A DNA stretch of 64,000 nucleotides. Source: Altericroceibacterium endophyticum. Lineage in GTDB: Bacteria > Pseudomonadota > Alphaproteobacteria > Sphingomonadales > Sphingomonadaceae. This document shows, in pieces, positions 55,551 through 63,551 of the stretch (the stretch's first letter is position 1; each line of letters starts with the position of its first letter). The notes below the pieces were generated by a model. The model did not search any database, was not told the DNA's origin, and saw only the letters and a program-made list of their open reading frames with translations. The stretch covers positions 124,001-188,000 of the forward strand of contig NZ_WTYT01000003.1 in NCBI RefSeq assembly GCF_009827595.1, written 5' to 3'. The position numbers and the translations under genes were made by a program.

Positions 55551-57950
55551 TCAGTCCTGGCTTTCCTCACCCTTGGCATCATTCAAGTCGGTGCTGGGCG
55601 GGGTCGTTTCCGATTTATCGGCGGCTGGTGTCGATTTCGCCGCCGGTTTCTTGCGTTTCTTCGCCTTGCTCACCTTGGGCGGGGCAGGGGTGAGCTCAAA
55701 GGCGAGTTTTTCGTCCTTTACGCTCACATGCACTTCGCCGCCCTGCGCCAATTTGCCGAACAGGAGTTCTTCCGCCAGCGGCTGCTTGACCTTTTCCTGC
55801 ATCAGGCGGCCCATCGGGCGTGCGCCATAGAGCCGGTCATAGCCCCGCTTGCCGAGCCATTTGCGCGCATCGCCATCAAACTGGATATGCACATTCTGGT
55901 CGGCCAGCTGCAATTCGAGCTGGAGAATGAACTTGTCGACCACGCGGCTGATCGTGCCGGTCCCAAGATAGCCAAAGGGCACGATGGCATCGATCCGGTT
56001 ACGGAATTCAGGGGTGAACATCCGCTTCACCGCCTCGTCACTCGCGTCTTCCTTCGACACATCGCCAAAACCGATGCCTTGCGATGCCATGTCGGATGCG
56101 CCGGCATTGGTGGTCATGATCAGCACGACATTGCGGAAATCCACGGTCTTGCCGTGATGGTCGGTCAGCCGGCCATTATCCATCACCTGCAACAGAATGT
56201 TGAACAGGTCGGGATGGGCTTTCTCGATTTCATCCAGCAACAGCACGCAATGCGGCTGCTGGTCGATTGCATCGGTCAGCAGGCCGCCCTGATCATATCC
56301 GACATAGCCCGGAGGCGCGCCGATCAGCCGCGAGACCGAATGGCGTTCCATATATTCGGACATATCGAAACGCTGCATGGGAATGCCCATGATATTGGCC
56401 AGCTGCTTGGCGACTTCTGTCTTGCCGACGCCGGTGGGGCCGGAAAACAGGAAGGAGCCGATCGGCTTGTCCGCATCGCGAAGGCCCGCGCGGGACAGTT
56501 TCATCGCAGTGGAGAGGACTTCGATGGCCTTATCCTGCCCAAAGACGACGCGTTTCAGATCGCGGCCCAGAGTTTCGAGCGCCTTCTTGTCGTCCTTGCT
56601 GACCGATTTCGGCGGAATCCGGGCCATGGTCGCAATGACCTTCTCGATTTCCTTGCCGGTGATGGTCTTGCGCCGGCGGCTGGGCGGAACGAGCATCTGC
56701 ATGGCGCCGACTTCGTCGATCACATCGATTGCCTTGTCGGGCAGCTTGCGGTCATTGATGTAACGGCTGGAAAGCTCCACCGCGGTCTTGATCGCATCGG
56801 GCGTATATTTGACTTTGTGATGCTCTTCAAAGGCCGAACGCAGCCCCTTCAGGATCTTGATCGTATCTTCGACCGAGGGTTCGTTCACATCGATTTTCTG
56901 GAACCGGCGCAGCAAAGCGCGATCCTTCTCGAAGTGATTGCGGAATTCCTTGTAGGTGGTGGAGCCGATGCAGCGAATCGTACCGCCCGACAAGGCGGGC
57001 TTCAGCAGATTGGAGGCATCCATTGCGCCGCCACTGGTTGCGCCAGCACCGATGACCGTGTGAATTTCATCAATGAACAACACGGCCTCAGGCATCTTCT
57101 CAAGCTCTGACACAACCTGTTTCAGCCGCTCTTCAAAATCACCGCGATACCGCGTGCCAGCCAGCAGGGAGCCCATATCGAGCGAATAGATTACCGCGTC
57201 GAGCAGCACTTCGGGCACGTCACCTTCAATGATCTTGCGCGCCAGACCTTCGGCGATGGCGGTCTTGCCGACGCCCGGATCGCCAACGTAGAGCGGGTTG
57301 TTCTTGGACCGGCGGCACAGGATTTGCACCGTGCGGTCCACCTCTGGGCCCCGTCCGATCAGCGGGTCGACCTTACCGTCTTTCGCCTTTTCATTCAGAT
57401 TGACGCAGAACTGGTCGAGCGCGGTTTCCTTCTTGTTCTTTTCAGCCTTTTCGGCGGCGGGATCGGCTGCTTCTTCCGTCCCTTCCGGCACGGCTGAACC
57501 GATTTGCCGGCCGCTCTTGCCAATGCCATGGCTGATGAAGCTGACGGCATCGAGCCGGCTCATATCCTGCTGCTGCAGGAAATAAACGGCGTAGGAATCC
57601 CGTTCGGAGAACAGCGCGACCAGCACATTTGCGCCCGTCACCGTGTCTTTGCCGGATGATTGCACATGCAGGATGGCGCGCTGGATAACGCGCTGGAACC
57701 CGGCGGTCGGCTGCGGATCGCCATCCTCATCGGTCTTGAGAGACTGATATTCCTGATCAAGATATTGTTTGATCACGGTGCCCAGCTCTTCAATATCCAC
57801 GCCGCAGGCATTCATCACTTCTGCGGCATCGTTATCCTTCACCAGCGCCAGCAGAAGATGTTCGAGCGTGGCATATTCATGCGCACGGTCGCTGGCATTC
57901 TGAAGGGCATTGTGGAGAGTTTTTTCGAGGCTTTGTGCAAAGCTAGGCAT
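55551..57950 (-). CDS. clpA: ATP-dependent Clp protease ATP-binding subunit ClpA
   Basis: A 799-residue Hsp100 unfoldase. A Clp_N repeat domain (1-145) is followed by two AAA+ domains with Walker A GDPGVGKT at 223-230 and GPTGVGKT near 505. A ClpP-contact loop is expected in the second domain. After about residue 755 there is a long K/P/T-rich, charged extension (KVSKAKKRKKPAAKSTPAADKSE), longer than in E. coli. The usual upstream clpS adaptor gene is not present between clpA and the DUF1192 gene, so clpS must lie elsewhere or be absent. Confidence 0.95.
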   Translation of the reverse strand: MPSFAQSLEKTLHNALQNASDRAHEYATLEHLLLALVKDNDAAEVMNACGVDIEELGTVIKQYLDQEYQSLKTDEDGDPQPTAGFQRVIQRAILHVQSSGKDTVTGANVLVALFSERDSYAVYFLQQQDMSRLDAVSFISHGIGKSGRQIGSAVPEGTEEAADPAAEKAEKNKKETALDQFCVNLNEKAKDGKVDPLIGRGPEVDRTVQILCRRSKNNPLYVGDPGVGKTAIAEGLARKIIEGDVPEVLLDAVIYSLDMGSLLAGTRYRGDFEERLKQVVSELEKMPEAVLFIDEIHTVIGAGATSGGAMDASNLLKPALSGGTIRCIGSTTYKEFRNHFEKDRALLRRFQKIDVNEPSVEDTIKILKGLRSAFEEHHKVKYTPDAIKTAVELSSRYINDRKLPDKAIDVIDEVGAMQMLVPPSRRRKTITGKEIEKVIATMARIPPKSVSKDDKKALETLGRDLKRVVFGQDKAIEVLSTAMKLSRAGLRDADKPIGSFLFSGPTGVGKTEVAKQLANIMGIPMQRFDMSEYMERHSVSRLIGAPPGYVGYDQGGLLTDAIDQQPHCVLLLDEIEKAHPDLFNILLQVMDNGRLTDHHGKTVDFRNVVLIMTTNAGASDMASQGIGFGDVSKEDASDEAVKRMFTPEFRNRIDAIVPFGYLGTGTISRVVDKFILQLELQLADQNVHIQFDGDARKWLGKRGYDRLYGARPMGRLMQEKVKQPLAEELLFGKLAQGGEVHVSVKDEKLAFELTPAPPKVSKAKKRKKPAAKSTPAADKSETTPPSTDLNDAKGEESQD

Positions 57951-58148
57951 AATAAATATCCATTGGGGTGGAAATACGATCCGTATCAGCCACTGCTGGT
58001 ATCTTCAGAGTGAAGACCGAACATGAACCACGGCGGAACGCAGAATAGAGAAGCCGGTGCGTAACACTCCGGCCTTCAGGATATGGGATGTTGTCGCAAA
58101 ATTGCGAGGGGTTGGCATTGCCGGAAATGGGGATGAGGCAGCCCTGCC

Positions 58149-58355
58149 TCAATCGGTTTCTCTGGGACTGAAAAGCGCATCGGCCGCCTTGCGATGTTCG
58201 GCCACGCGTGAGAAATGGGCCTTTACCCGGTCAATCTCGCTTTCGAGGAGGCGAATCCGGGCGGTCAGCTCGTGCTGAGAATAGCTGTCTAGGCTTTCCT
58301 GGCTGAGCTGGCCCGCGGCATCTCCGCGCTTGGGGGGGAGATCTTCGTCAATCAT
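58149..58355 (-). CDS. DUF1192 family protein
   Basis: A 68-residue acidic, mostly helical protein with SHELTARIRLLESEIDRVKAHF-like central coil (residues 26-48), matching DUF1192, a small alphaproteobacterial family of unknown function. It is divergent from the quinone oxidoreductase gene, an arrangement common in this lineage. Confidence 0.82.
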   Translation of the reverse strand: MIDEDLPPKRGDAAGQLSQESLDSYSQHELTARIRLLESEIDRVKAHFSRVAEHRKAADALFSPRETD

Positions 58356-58453
58356 TACAGGGCAACATCGGACGGTGATGCCTTGCTGTCAATGGTCCAT
58401 GGGTTTACGCGTAGAGAAAGCGTTAACCGGGACAGAGGAGCCTGATCGTCGCC

Positions 58454-59461
58454 ATGGGATCCAGCTTGCCGCACACGATGACTGCTATGGAGATTGCCCG
58501 GCCCGGCGGGCCCGACAGCCTGCAGCTTGTGACTTGCGATGTTCCCCGGCCAGGTGCCGGAGAAGTGCTCATAAAGGTTGCATTTGCGGGCGTGAACCGG
58601 CCCGACATATTTCAGCGCGAAGGCAATTACGCTCCGCCAGAGGGGGCATCGCCGCTGCCCGGGCTGGAAGTCGCCGGAGAGATCGCCGCGATTGGGGATG
58701 ATGTGGATGCCCTGGCGATCGGGGATCGCATATGCGCGCTGGTGCCCGGTGGCGGCTATGCGGAATATTGCCTTGTCCCGGCCGGCCATTGCCTGCCCGT
58801 TCCCGAATCCTTGTCGCTGAAAGAAGCAGCGGCCTTGCCGGAAACGCTCTTTACCGTGTGGCACAATGTGTTTGAGCGTGGCTGGGTAAAGGAAGGTGAT
58901 ACCTTGCTGGTTCATGGCGGGACCAGTGGCATTGGTACGATGGCGACGATGCTGGGCAAACTATTCGGCCTGACGGTGTTTGTGACCTGCGGCAGCGAGG
59001 ACAAATGCGCCAGAGCGCGCGAGATCGGCGCTGACCATGCCATCAATTACAAGCAGGAAGATTTTGTTGAGCGAGTCCGGACACTTACGGGTGGTAAAGG
59101 CGTGGATTGTGTGCTCGATATGGTCGCAGGCGATTATACGCCGCGCAATCTGAAGGCTTTGAGTGTGGAGGGGCGCCTGGTGACAATCGCGGTATTGGGC
59201 GGCGCGAAGGCGACCATCAATATGGCGCAGCTGATGATGCGGCGACAAACGATTACCGGATCAACTCTGCGTGCCAGATCGGATGAATTCAAAACCCTGC
59301 TGGCGCAGGAAATTGCCGCCAATGTGTGGCCTCTGGTCGAAGATGGCAGTCTGCGTCCAGTGATGGACCGCAGTTTTGCCTTGAGTGATGCGCCGGATGC
59401 CCACCGTCATATGGAAGCGGGCGACCATATCGGAAAAATAGTTCTGGAGGTTCACGGTTAA
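58454..59461 (+). CDS. NAD(P)H-quinone oxidoreductase (zeta-crystallin-like)
   Basis: A 335-residue medium-chain dehydrogenase/reductase. It has a GroES-like N-terminal domain (AGVNRPDIFQREGNY) and a Rossmann domain with VHGGTSGIGTMATMLGKLFG. The zinc-ligand cysteines of alcohol dehydrogenases are absent, as in quinone reductases and enoyl reductases. The stop shares its last base with the ATG of the GST gene (TAATG). A second start at 58478 is possible. Confidence 0.88.
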   Translation: MGSSLPHTMTAMEIARPGGPDSLQLVTCDVPRPGAGEVLIKVAFAGVNRPDIFQREGNYAPPEGASPLPGLEVAGEIAAIGDDVDALAIGDRICALVPGGGYAEYCLVPAGHCLPVPESLSLKEAAALPETLFTVWHNVFERGWVKEGDTLLVHGGTSGIGTMATMLGKLFGLTVFVTCGSEDKCARAREIGADHAINYKQEDFVERVRTLTGGKGVDCVLDMVAGDYTPRNLKALSVEGRLVTIAVLGGAKATINMAQLMMRRQTITGSTLRARSDEFKTLLAQEIAANVWPLVEDGSLRPVMDRSFALSDAPDAHRHMEAGDHIGKIVLEVHG

Positions 59462-60075
59462 TGGACGAATTGCTGCTTCATGAAGATCCACGTAGCGGCA
59501 ATTGCTACAAAATCCGCCTCACGGCTCATTTGCTTGGGCTGCCGCTACAGCGCCTGCAATATGATATTCTGCAGGGTGAAACGCGCACCACCGAATTCCT
59601 GTCCAAGGTAAACCCCAGTGGCTGCATCCCGGTGCTGCAGGTCGGCGATCATTTCCTTCCGGAAAGCAATGCGGCCTGCTGGTTTCTGGGTGAAAACACG
59701 GCGCTGATTCCCGACGACAGTTTTGACCGCGCGAATATGCTGCGCTGGATGTTTTTTGAACAATCCGCGCATGAACCCAATATCGCGACCTTGCGTTTCT
59801 GGTTGCATTTCGTGGGGGAAAACAATCTTTCCACCCAGCAAAAATCGCAGATCATGACGAAACGCATTGCCGGGGATGAAGCGCTCAAGGCGATGGATCG
59901 CCATTTGACCGGGCGTGAATGGTTCGTCGGGGATGCGATCAGCCTCGCCGATATTGCGCTCTACGCTTATACGCATGTGGCAGAGGCCGGGGGGTTCCGG
60001 CTGCAGGATTATGACCAGGTCTGTGCCTGGCTTCGCCGGATTGAGGATCTGCCCAACTACGTACCCATGGATTGA
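59461..60075 (+). CDS. Glutathione S-transferase family protein
   Basis: A 204-residue GST. The N-terminal thioredoxin-like domain has an HEDPRSGNCYKIRL start, NPSGCIPVLQVGD and LPESNAACWFLGE, the glutathione site. A helical C-terminal domain has FVGDAISLADIALYAYTHVA. It is translationally coupled to the quinone oxidoreductase, suggesting a shared role in detoxifying electrophiles or quinones. Confidence 0.88.
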   Translation: MDELLLHEDPRSGNCYKIRLTAHLLGLPLQRLQYDILQGETRTTEFLSKVNPSGCIPVLQVGDHFLPESNAACWFLGENTALIPDDSFDRANMLRWMFFEQSAHEPNIATLRFWLHFVGENNLSTQQKSQIMTKRIAGDEALKAMDRHLTGREWFVGDAISLADIALYAYTHVAEAGGFRLQDYDQVCAWLRRIEDLPNYVPMD

Positions 60076-60224
60076 ATTTACTTGTAAGTTCAAGCGATTA
60101 CTTTGACATGGGAATGTAACAAAGTCGCTGAACTGTCTCCCGATTGTGGATCTTGTGTCATAATTGTCTGCCATAAATTCGAACTCAAGGCATCTATTGT
60201 TGCAGTCTTGAGGGGTATTGGCGG

Positions 60225-61130
60225 ATGTTTGATAATTTAGATCCCAATCTACTTGAACAGACAGGTGTGGCAGCTTTCCCGGATTTGCATGCCCATGAAC
60301 CATCTGTGCCGGAGCCCGCTGAGCGGCAGCGACGCAAATTCCGCACGATCTGGATCAGCGACGTTCATCTCGGCACGAAGGGCTGCAACGCCGAATTGCT
60401 GATCGATTTTCTCGACAACACCGATTCCGAAACGATGTATCTGGTCGGTGATATCATTGACGGCTGGCGGCTGAAGAAGAAGCTATATTGGCCCGCGATT
60501 CACAATGACGTGGTCTGGCGCATTCTGAAACGCGCCAAGCGCGGAACGCGCATCGTCTATATTCCCGGCAATCATGATGAAATGGTTCGCCCCTTTTGCG
60601 GCATGAAGTTCGGCGACGTGGAAATTGCCCGGGCGGCGTTTCACACCACTGCCGATGGCCGGCGTCTGATGGTGCTGCATGGGGATGAATTCGATGCCAT
60701 CATGCTGGCGCACCGCTGGCTCGCGGTGGTGGGTGATGCGCTTTATCACCTGCTGATGGGCCTCAATCAGTGGGTCAATGCTATCCGGTCCCGCTTCGGT
60801 CTGCCCTATTGGTCACTGTCGAAAGTCGCCAAGCACAAGGTCAAGAACGCCGTTGAATTCATCTCGCGCTATGAAGAAATCGTGGCGCGCGCCGCCGGGG
60901 AGCGCGGCGTTGACGGGGTGGTGTGCGGGCATATTCACACCGCGGAAATCCGGGAATTCGACGGTATCGAATATTTCAACGATGGCGATTGGGTGGAAGG
61001 CTGCACCGCGCTGGTCGAACATTTCGATGGCCGGATGGAGATCCTCCACTGGCCCGAAGAAGTGGCCAAACGGGAAGCATCAGAAGCAGAGATTTCCGCG
61101 GTAAAATCCATTCGGGCAGTGGCCGCATGA
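60225..61130 (+). CDS. UDP-2,3-diacylglucosamine diphosphatase-like metallophosphoesterase
   Basis: A 301-residue metallophosphoesterase. Metal motifs: SDVHLG (D46, H48), GDIIDGW (D76), GNHDE (N116, H117), LHGDEFD and GHIHTAEIRE. The layout is that of LpxH/LpxG-like enzymes in lipid A synthesis, with an extra N-terminal tail of 38 residues. In several alphaproteobacteria such genes pair with a GT4 glycosyltransferase, as here (ATGA overlap), where a role in glycolipid metabolism is more likely than in lipid A. The substrate is not proven. Confidence 0.8.
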   Translation: MFDNLDPNLLEQTGVAAFPDLHAHEPSVPEPAERQRRKFRTIWISDVHLGTKGCNAELLIDFLDNTDSETMYLVGDIIDGWRLKKKLYWPAIHNDVVWRILKRAKRGTRIVYIPGNHDEMVRPFCGMKFGDVEIARAAFHTTADGRRLMVLHGDEFDAIMLAHRWLAVVGDALYHLLMGLNQWVNAIRSRFGLPYWSLSKVAKHKVKNAVEFISRYEEIVARAAGERGVDGVVCGHIHTAEIREFDGIEYFNDGDWVEGCTALVEHFDGRMEILHWPEEVAKREASEAEISAVKSIRAVAA

Positions 61131-62170
61131 AGATCGCCCTGGTCACCGACGCCTGGGCACCGCAGGTCAATGGTGTCGTCCGTACGCTGCAATCGGTACG
61201 CGCTGAAATCGAACGGCGCGGGCATGAGGTACTGGTCGTCTCGCCTGATTGCTTTTCATCCATACCCTGTCCGACTTATCCGGAAATTCGCCTTGCTCTG
61301 GCCGGAACGCGCTCAGTTGCGCGGATGATTGATCAGTTCGACGCAGAAGCGGTTCATATCGCCACCGAAGGTCCCCTGGGGATGGCGGCGAGGCGATATT
61401 GTTTGCGCCGCAAGCGGCCCTTTACCACGGCCTATCACACGCAATTCCCGGATTATCTCGCGCGCCGCACAGGCCTGCCCAGTGCGATGTTCTGGCCTTT
61501 TATCCGCTGGTTCCATGGTCCCTCCTCAGGGGTGATGGTGGCTACAGACCGGGTGGCCGATCAATTACGCGCCAATGGTATCACCCGATTGCGCCGCTGG
61601 AGCAGGGGCGTCGATTTCACCTGTTTCAGCCCTGTCGTGACGCCGCCGGACATCTTTTTCGACATGCCGCGCCCGATCCAGCTTTATGTTGGCCGCGTAG
61701 CGGTGGAGAAGAATATCGAGGCGTTTCTCTCCAACGATCATCCCGGAACCAAGGTGGTGGTGGGGGACGGCCCGGCCCTGGCGGGGCTCAAGGTACGATT
61801 TCCAGAGGCTTGCTTCCTGGGCAAGCAAAGCGGGGCGGAACTCGCCGCCTGCTACGCCGGGGCTGATGTGTTTGTGTTCCCCAGCCGAACGGACACGTTC
61901 GGGCTGGTGATGATCGAGGCGCTGGCTTGCGGGACACCGGTGGCGGCCTATCCTGTGGCCGGGCCGCTGGATGTGCTGGACGATGTGTCCGGGGCAATGG
62001 ACGAGAGGCTCGAAGAGGCGATAGCGCGCGCTTTGCAATTGAAGAGGGAGGATTGTCTGGCGCGGGCACAAAAATTCAGCTGGGATGCGAGCGCGAAGCA
62101 ATTTCTCGATGCTCTGGAGCCTGAGGATACGGCGCCCGCCATGACGCAATTGTATGCTCACGCGGCCTGA
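61127..62170 (+). CDS. GT4-family glycosyltransferase
   Basis: A 347-residue glycosyltransferase with a GT-B fold: N-terminal DAWAPQVNGVVRTL, central LYVGRVAVEKNIEAFL, and the C-terminal nucleotide-sugar EX7E motif in FPSRTDTFGLVMIEALACGTPV. Sequence type resembles SqdX/MgtA-like diacylglycerol and phosphatidylinositol mannosyltransferases. Its ATG overlaps the upstream phosphoesterase gene by 4 bases, so the two are coupled and likely act on the same lipid or glycolipid. Confidence 0.88.
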   Translation: MKIALVTDAWAPQVNGVVRTLQSVRAEIERRGHEVLVVSPDCFSSIPCPTYPEIRLALAGTRSVARMIDQFDAEAVHIATEGPLGMAARRYCLRRKRPFTTAYHTQFPDYLARRTGLPSAMFWPFIRWFHGPSSGVMVATDRVADQLRANGITRLRRWSRGVDFTCFSPVVTPPDIFFDMPRPIQLYVGRVAVEKNIEAFLSNDHPGTKVVVGDGPALAGLKVRFPEACFLGKQSGAELAACYAGADVFVFPSRTDTFGLVMIEALACGTPVAAYPVAGPLDVLDDVSGAMDERLEEAIARALQLKREDCLARAQKFSWDASAKQFLDALEPEDTAPAMTQLYAHAA

Positions 62171-62256
62171 GATTGCGTTTTTATGCGCCTCTAATGCGGG
62201 TGAATACCGCAAATGCTTGCCCCAAAGGGGGAAAGAGCCTAAATAGATGGTTCAAC

Positions 62257-62290
62257 GGCCGCTCCCCCAGGAGCGGCCCTTATATTTTGC
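62257..62290 (+). terminator. Hairpin with T-rich tail before trcR
   Basis: A 9-bp GC stem, 62257-62265 with 62270-62278, loop CCCA, followed by CTTATATTTT. It could terminate the upstream operon, or act as an attenuator in the trcR leader. It starts 86 bases after the glycosyltransferase stop. Confidence 0.65.
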
Positions 62291-62315
62291 ACGCTTGCAT
62301 TCACCGGAGAGTATT

Positions 62316-63026
62316 GTGGCGCAGCCGACCCCTCTGATGCCCCATGCGACCGCCTCCTGGCTGGTCGACAACACATCGCTGAGCTTTGAGCAGATCGCTG
62401 ATTTCTGTGGCCTGCACATACTTGAAGTGCAGGCAATGGCAGATGATCTGACCAGCGCCAAATATACCGGACGCGATCCGGTGCATTCGGGCGAATTGAC
62501 GCATGAAGAAATCGAACGCGGTCAGGAAGATACCGAGTATCGCCTGAAAATGCACCGCGCTCCGGTGGAAGTCAGCCGCACCAAAGGCGCGCGTTATACG
62601 CCGGTTTCCAAGCGTCAGGACAAACCAGATGGCATCGCATGGATCCTGCGCAGCCATCCGGAAATGTCGGATGCGCAAATCTCGAAGCTGATCGGCACCA
62701 CGCGCAACACGATCAACGCCATTCGCGAACGCTCGCATTGGAATATCCAGAATATTCAGGCGAAGGACCCGGTGACGCTGGGTCTGTGCTCTCAGCGCGA
62801 ACTGGATGCAGCGGTGGCCAAGGCGGCCAAGAACCTGCCGCAGAGCGATGATGCCGAGGATATGCCGGTTGTCGAATCGGGCAATGAGAAGGAAAAGCTG
62901 ATCGAACAGCTGCGCGCTGAACGTGATGATGCCGCACGCGCTGCAGTCGAAGCGGCGCAGGAAGCCGAAGCCGAAGCGTGGCTTCTGGCCAAGCGGGCAT
63001 CTGAAGCAGGCGGCTCAGACAACTGA
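62316..63026 (+). CDS. trcR: Cell-cycle transcriptional regulator TrcR (DUF1013)
   Basis: A 236-residue DUF1013 protein, largely helical. Its conserved centre includes SWLVDNTSLSFEQIADFCGLHILEVQAMADD (about 14-44), a region with DPVHSGELTHEEIERGQ, and a second HTH-like segment, AQISKLIGTTRNTINAIRERSHW. The family is alphaproteobacterial; members bind RNA polymerase or DNA and affect cell-cycle genes. The GTG start at 62316 is preceded by a GGAGAG site; an in-frame start at 62247 would overlap the hairpin. An alanine/glutamate-rich coil ends the protein. Confidence 0.87.
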   Translation: MAQPTPLMPHATASWLVDNTSLSFEQIADFCGLHILEVQAMADDLTSAKYTGRDPVHSGELTHEEIERGQEDTEYRLKMHRAPVEVSRTKGARYTPVSKRQDKPDGIAWILRSHPEMSDAQISKLIGTTRNTINAIRERSHWNIQNIQAKDPVTLGLCSQRELDAAVAKAAKNLPQSDDAEDMPVVESGNEKEKLIEQLRAERDDAARAAVEAAQEAEAEAWLLAKRASEAGGSDN

Positions 63027-63053
63027 GCTCTGGCACTTCATAAATGAATTTGG

Positions 63054-63088
63054 AAAGGCTGGCGGAGATATTCGCCAGCCTTTTTTTT
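63054..63088 (+). terminator. Rho-independent terminator after trcR
   Basis: An 11-bp stem, 63054-63064 with 63073-63083, and an 8-base loop, ending in eight T residues. It starts 27 bases after the stop. Confidence 0.92.
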
Positions 63089-63167
63089 GTCCGATGAACT
63101 GCAGTGAAGCGCGGCAGTGAGTGGTGCCGGTAATCCTTATGTGGGTCGCATCAGGGCCAATTGCCTC

Positions 63168-63551
63168 TTACTTCGCCAGGATCAAATGGGCCTGTTTGTC
63201 TGCGTTGTGGCTCTGATCGCTGTGCTGCTCGGTTTGCATGGGGACGAAGCGCCCTTCCACAGAGGCGCCCTGTTCGATGGTCAGCGTTTCATATTCCACG
63301 TCACCATGTAGCCGAGCGGACTTCAGGATCACCAGTTGAGCGGCTTTGACGCTGCCGGATACTTCGCCGGCCAGACGGGCACTGTCAGCGGTAATCGAGC
63401 CTTCTATGTTGCCGCTTGCCCCCTGGATCAGCGCCGCGCACGTAACATCGCCTTCGACACTTCCATCAATATGAAGATCGGCCCCGGCCTCGATATTCCC
63501 TTTGAGAGTCACATCGGGGCCAATGATGGAGAAAGTGGCGCTCTTAGTCAT
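63168..63551 (-). CDS. Bactofilin family protein
   Basis: A 127-residue bactofilin. The beta-helix core (IIGPDVTLKGNIEAGADLHIDGSVEGDVTC, repeated stretches to about 105) is flanked by short tails; the C-terminus is polar (TEQHSDQSHNADKQ). Bactofilins polymerise into cytoskeletal filaments without nucleotide and recruit cell wall enzymes. The ATG at 63551 lies 8 bases inside the upstream M23 gene; an in-frame ATG at 63590 is possible. The pair corresponds to the bactofilin-LmdC-type module that sets cell curvature or stalk growth in other alphaproteobacteria. Confidence 0.88.
   Translation of the reverse strand: MTKSATFSIIGPDVTLKGNIEAGADLHIDGSVEGDVTCAALIQGASGNIEGSITADSARLAGEVSGSVKAAQLVILKSARLHGDVEYETLTIEQGASVEGRFVPMQTEQHSDQSHNADKQAHLILAK

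Noticed and set aside
55728-57110. A 460-codon plus-strand open frame inside clpA
   Set aside because: Antisense shadow of the ClpA AAA domains; no family signature.
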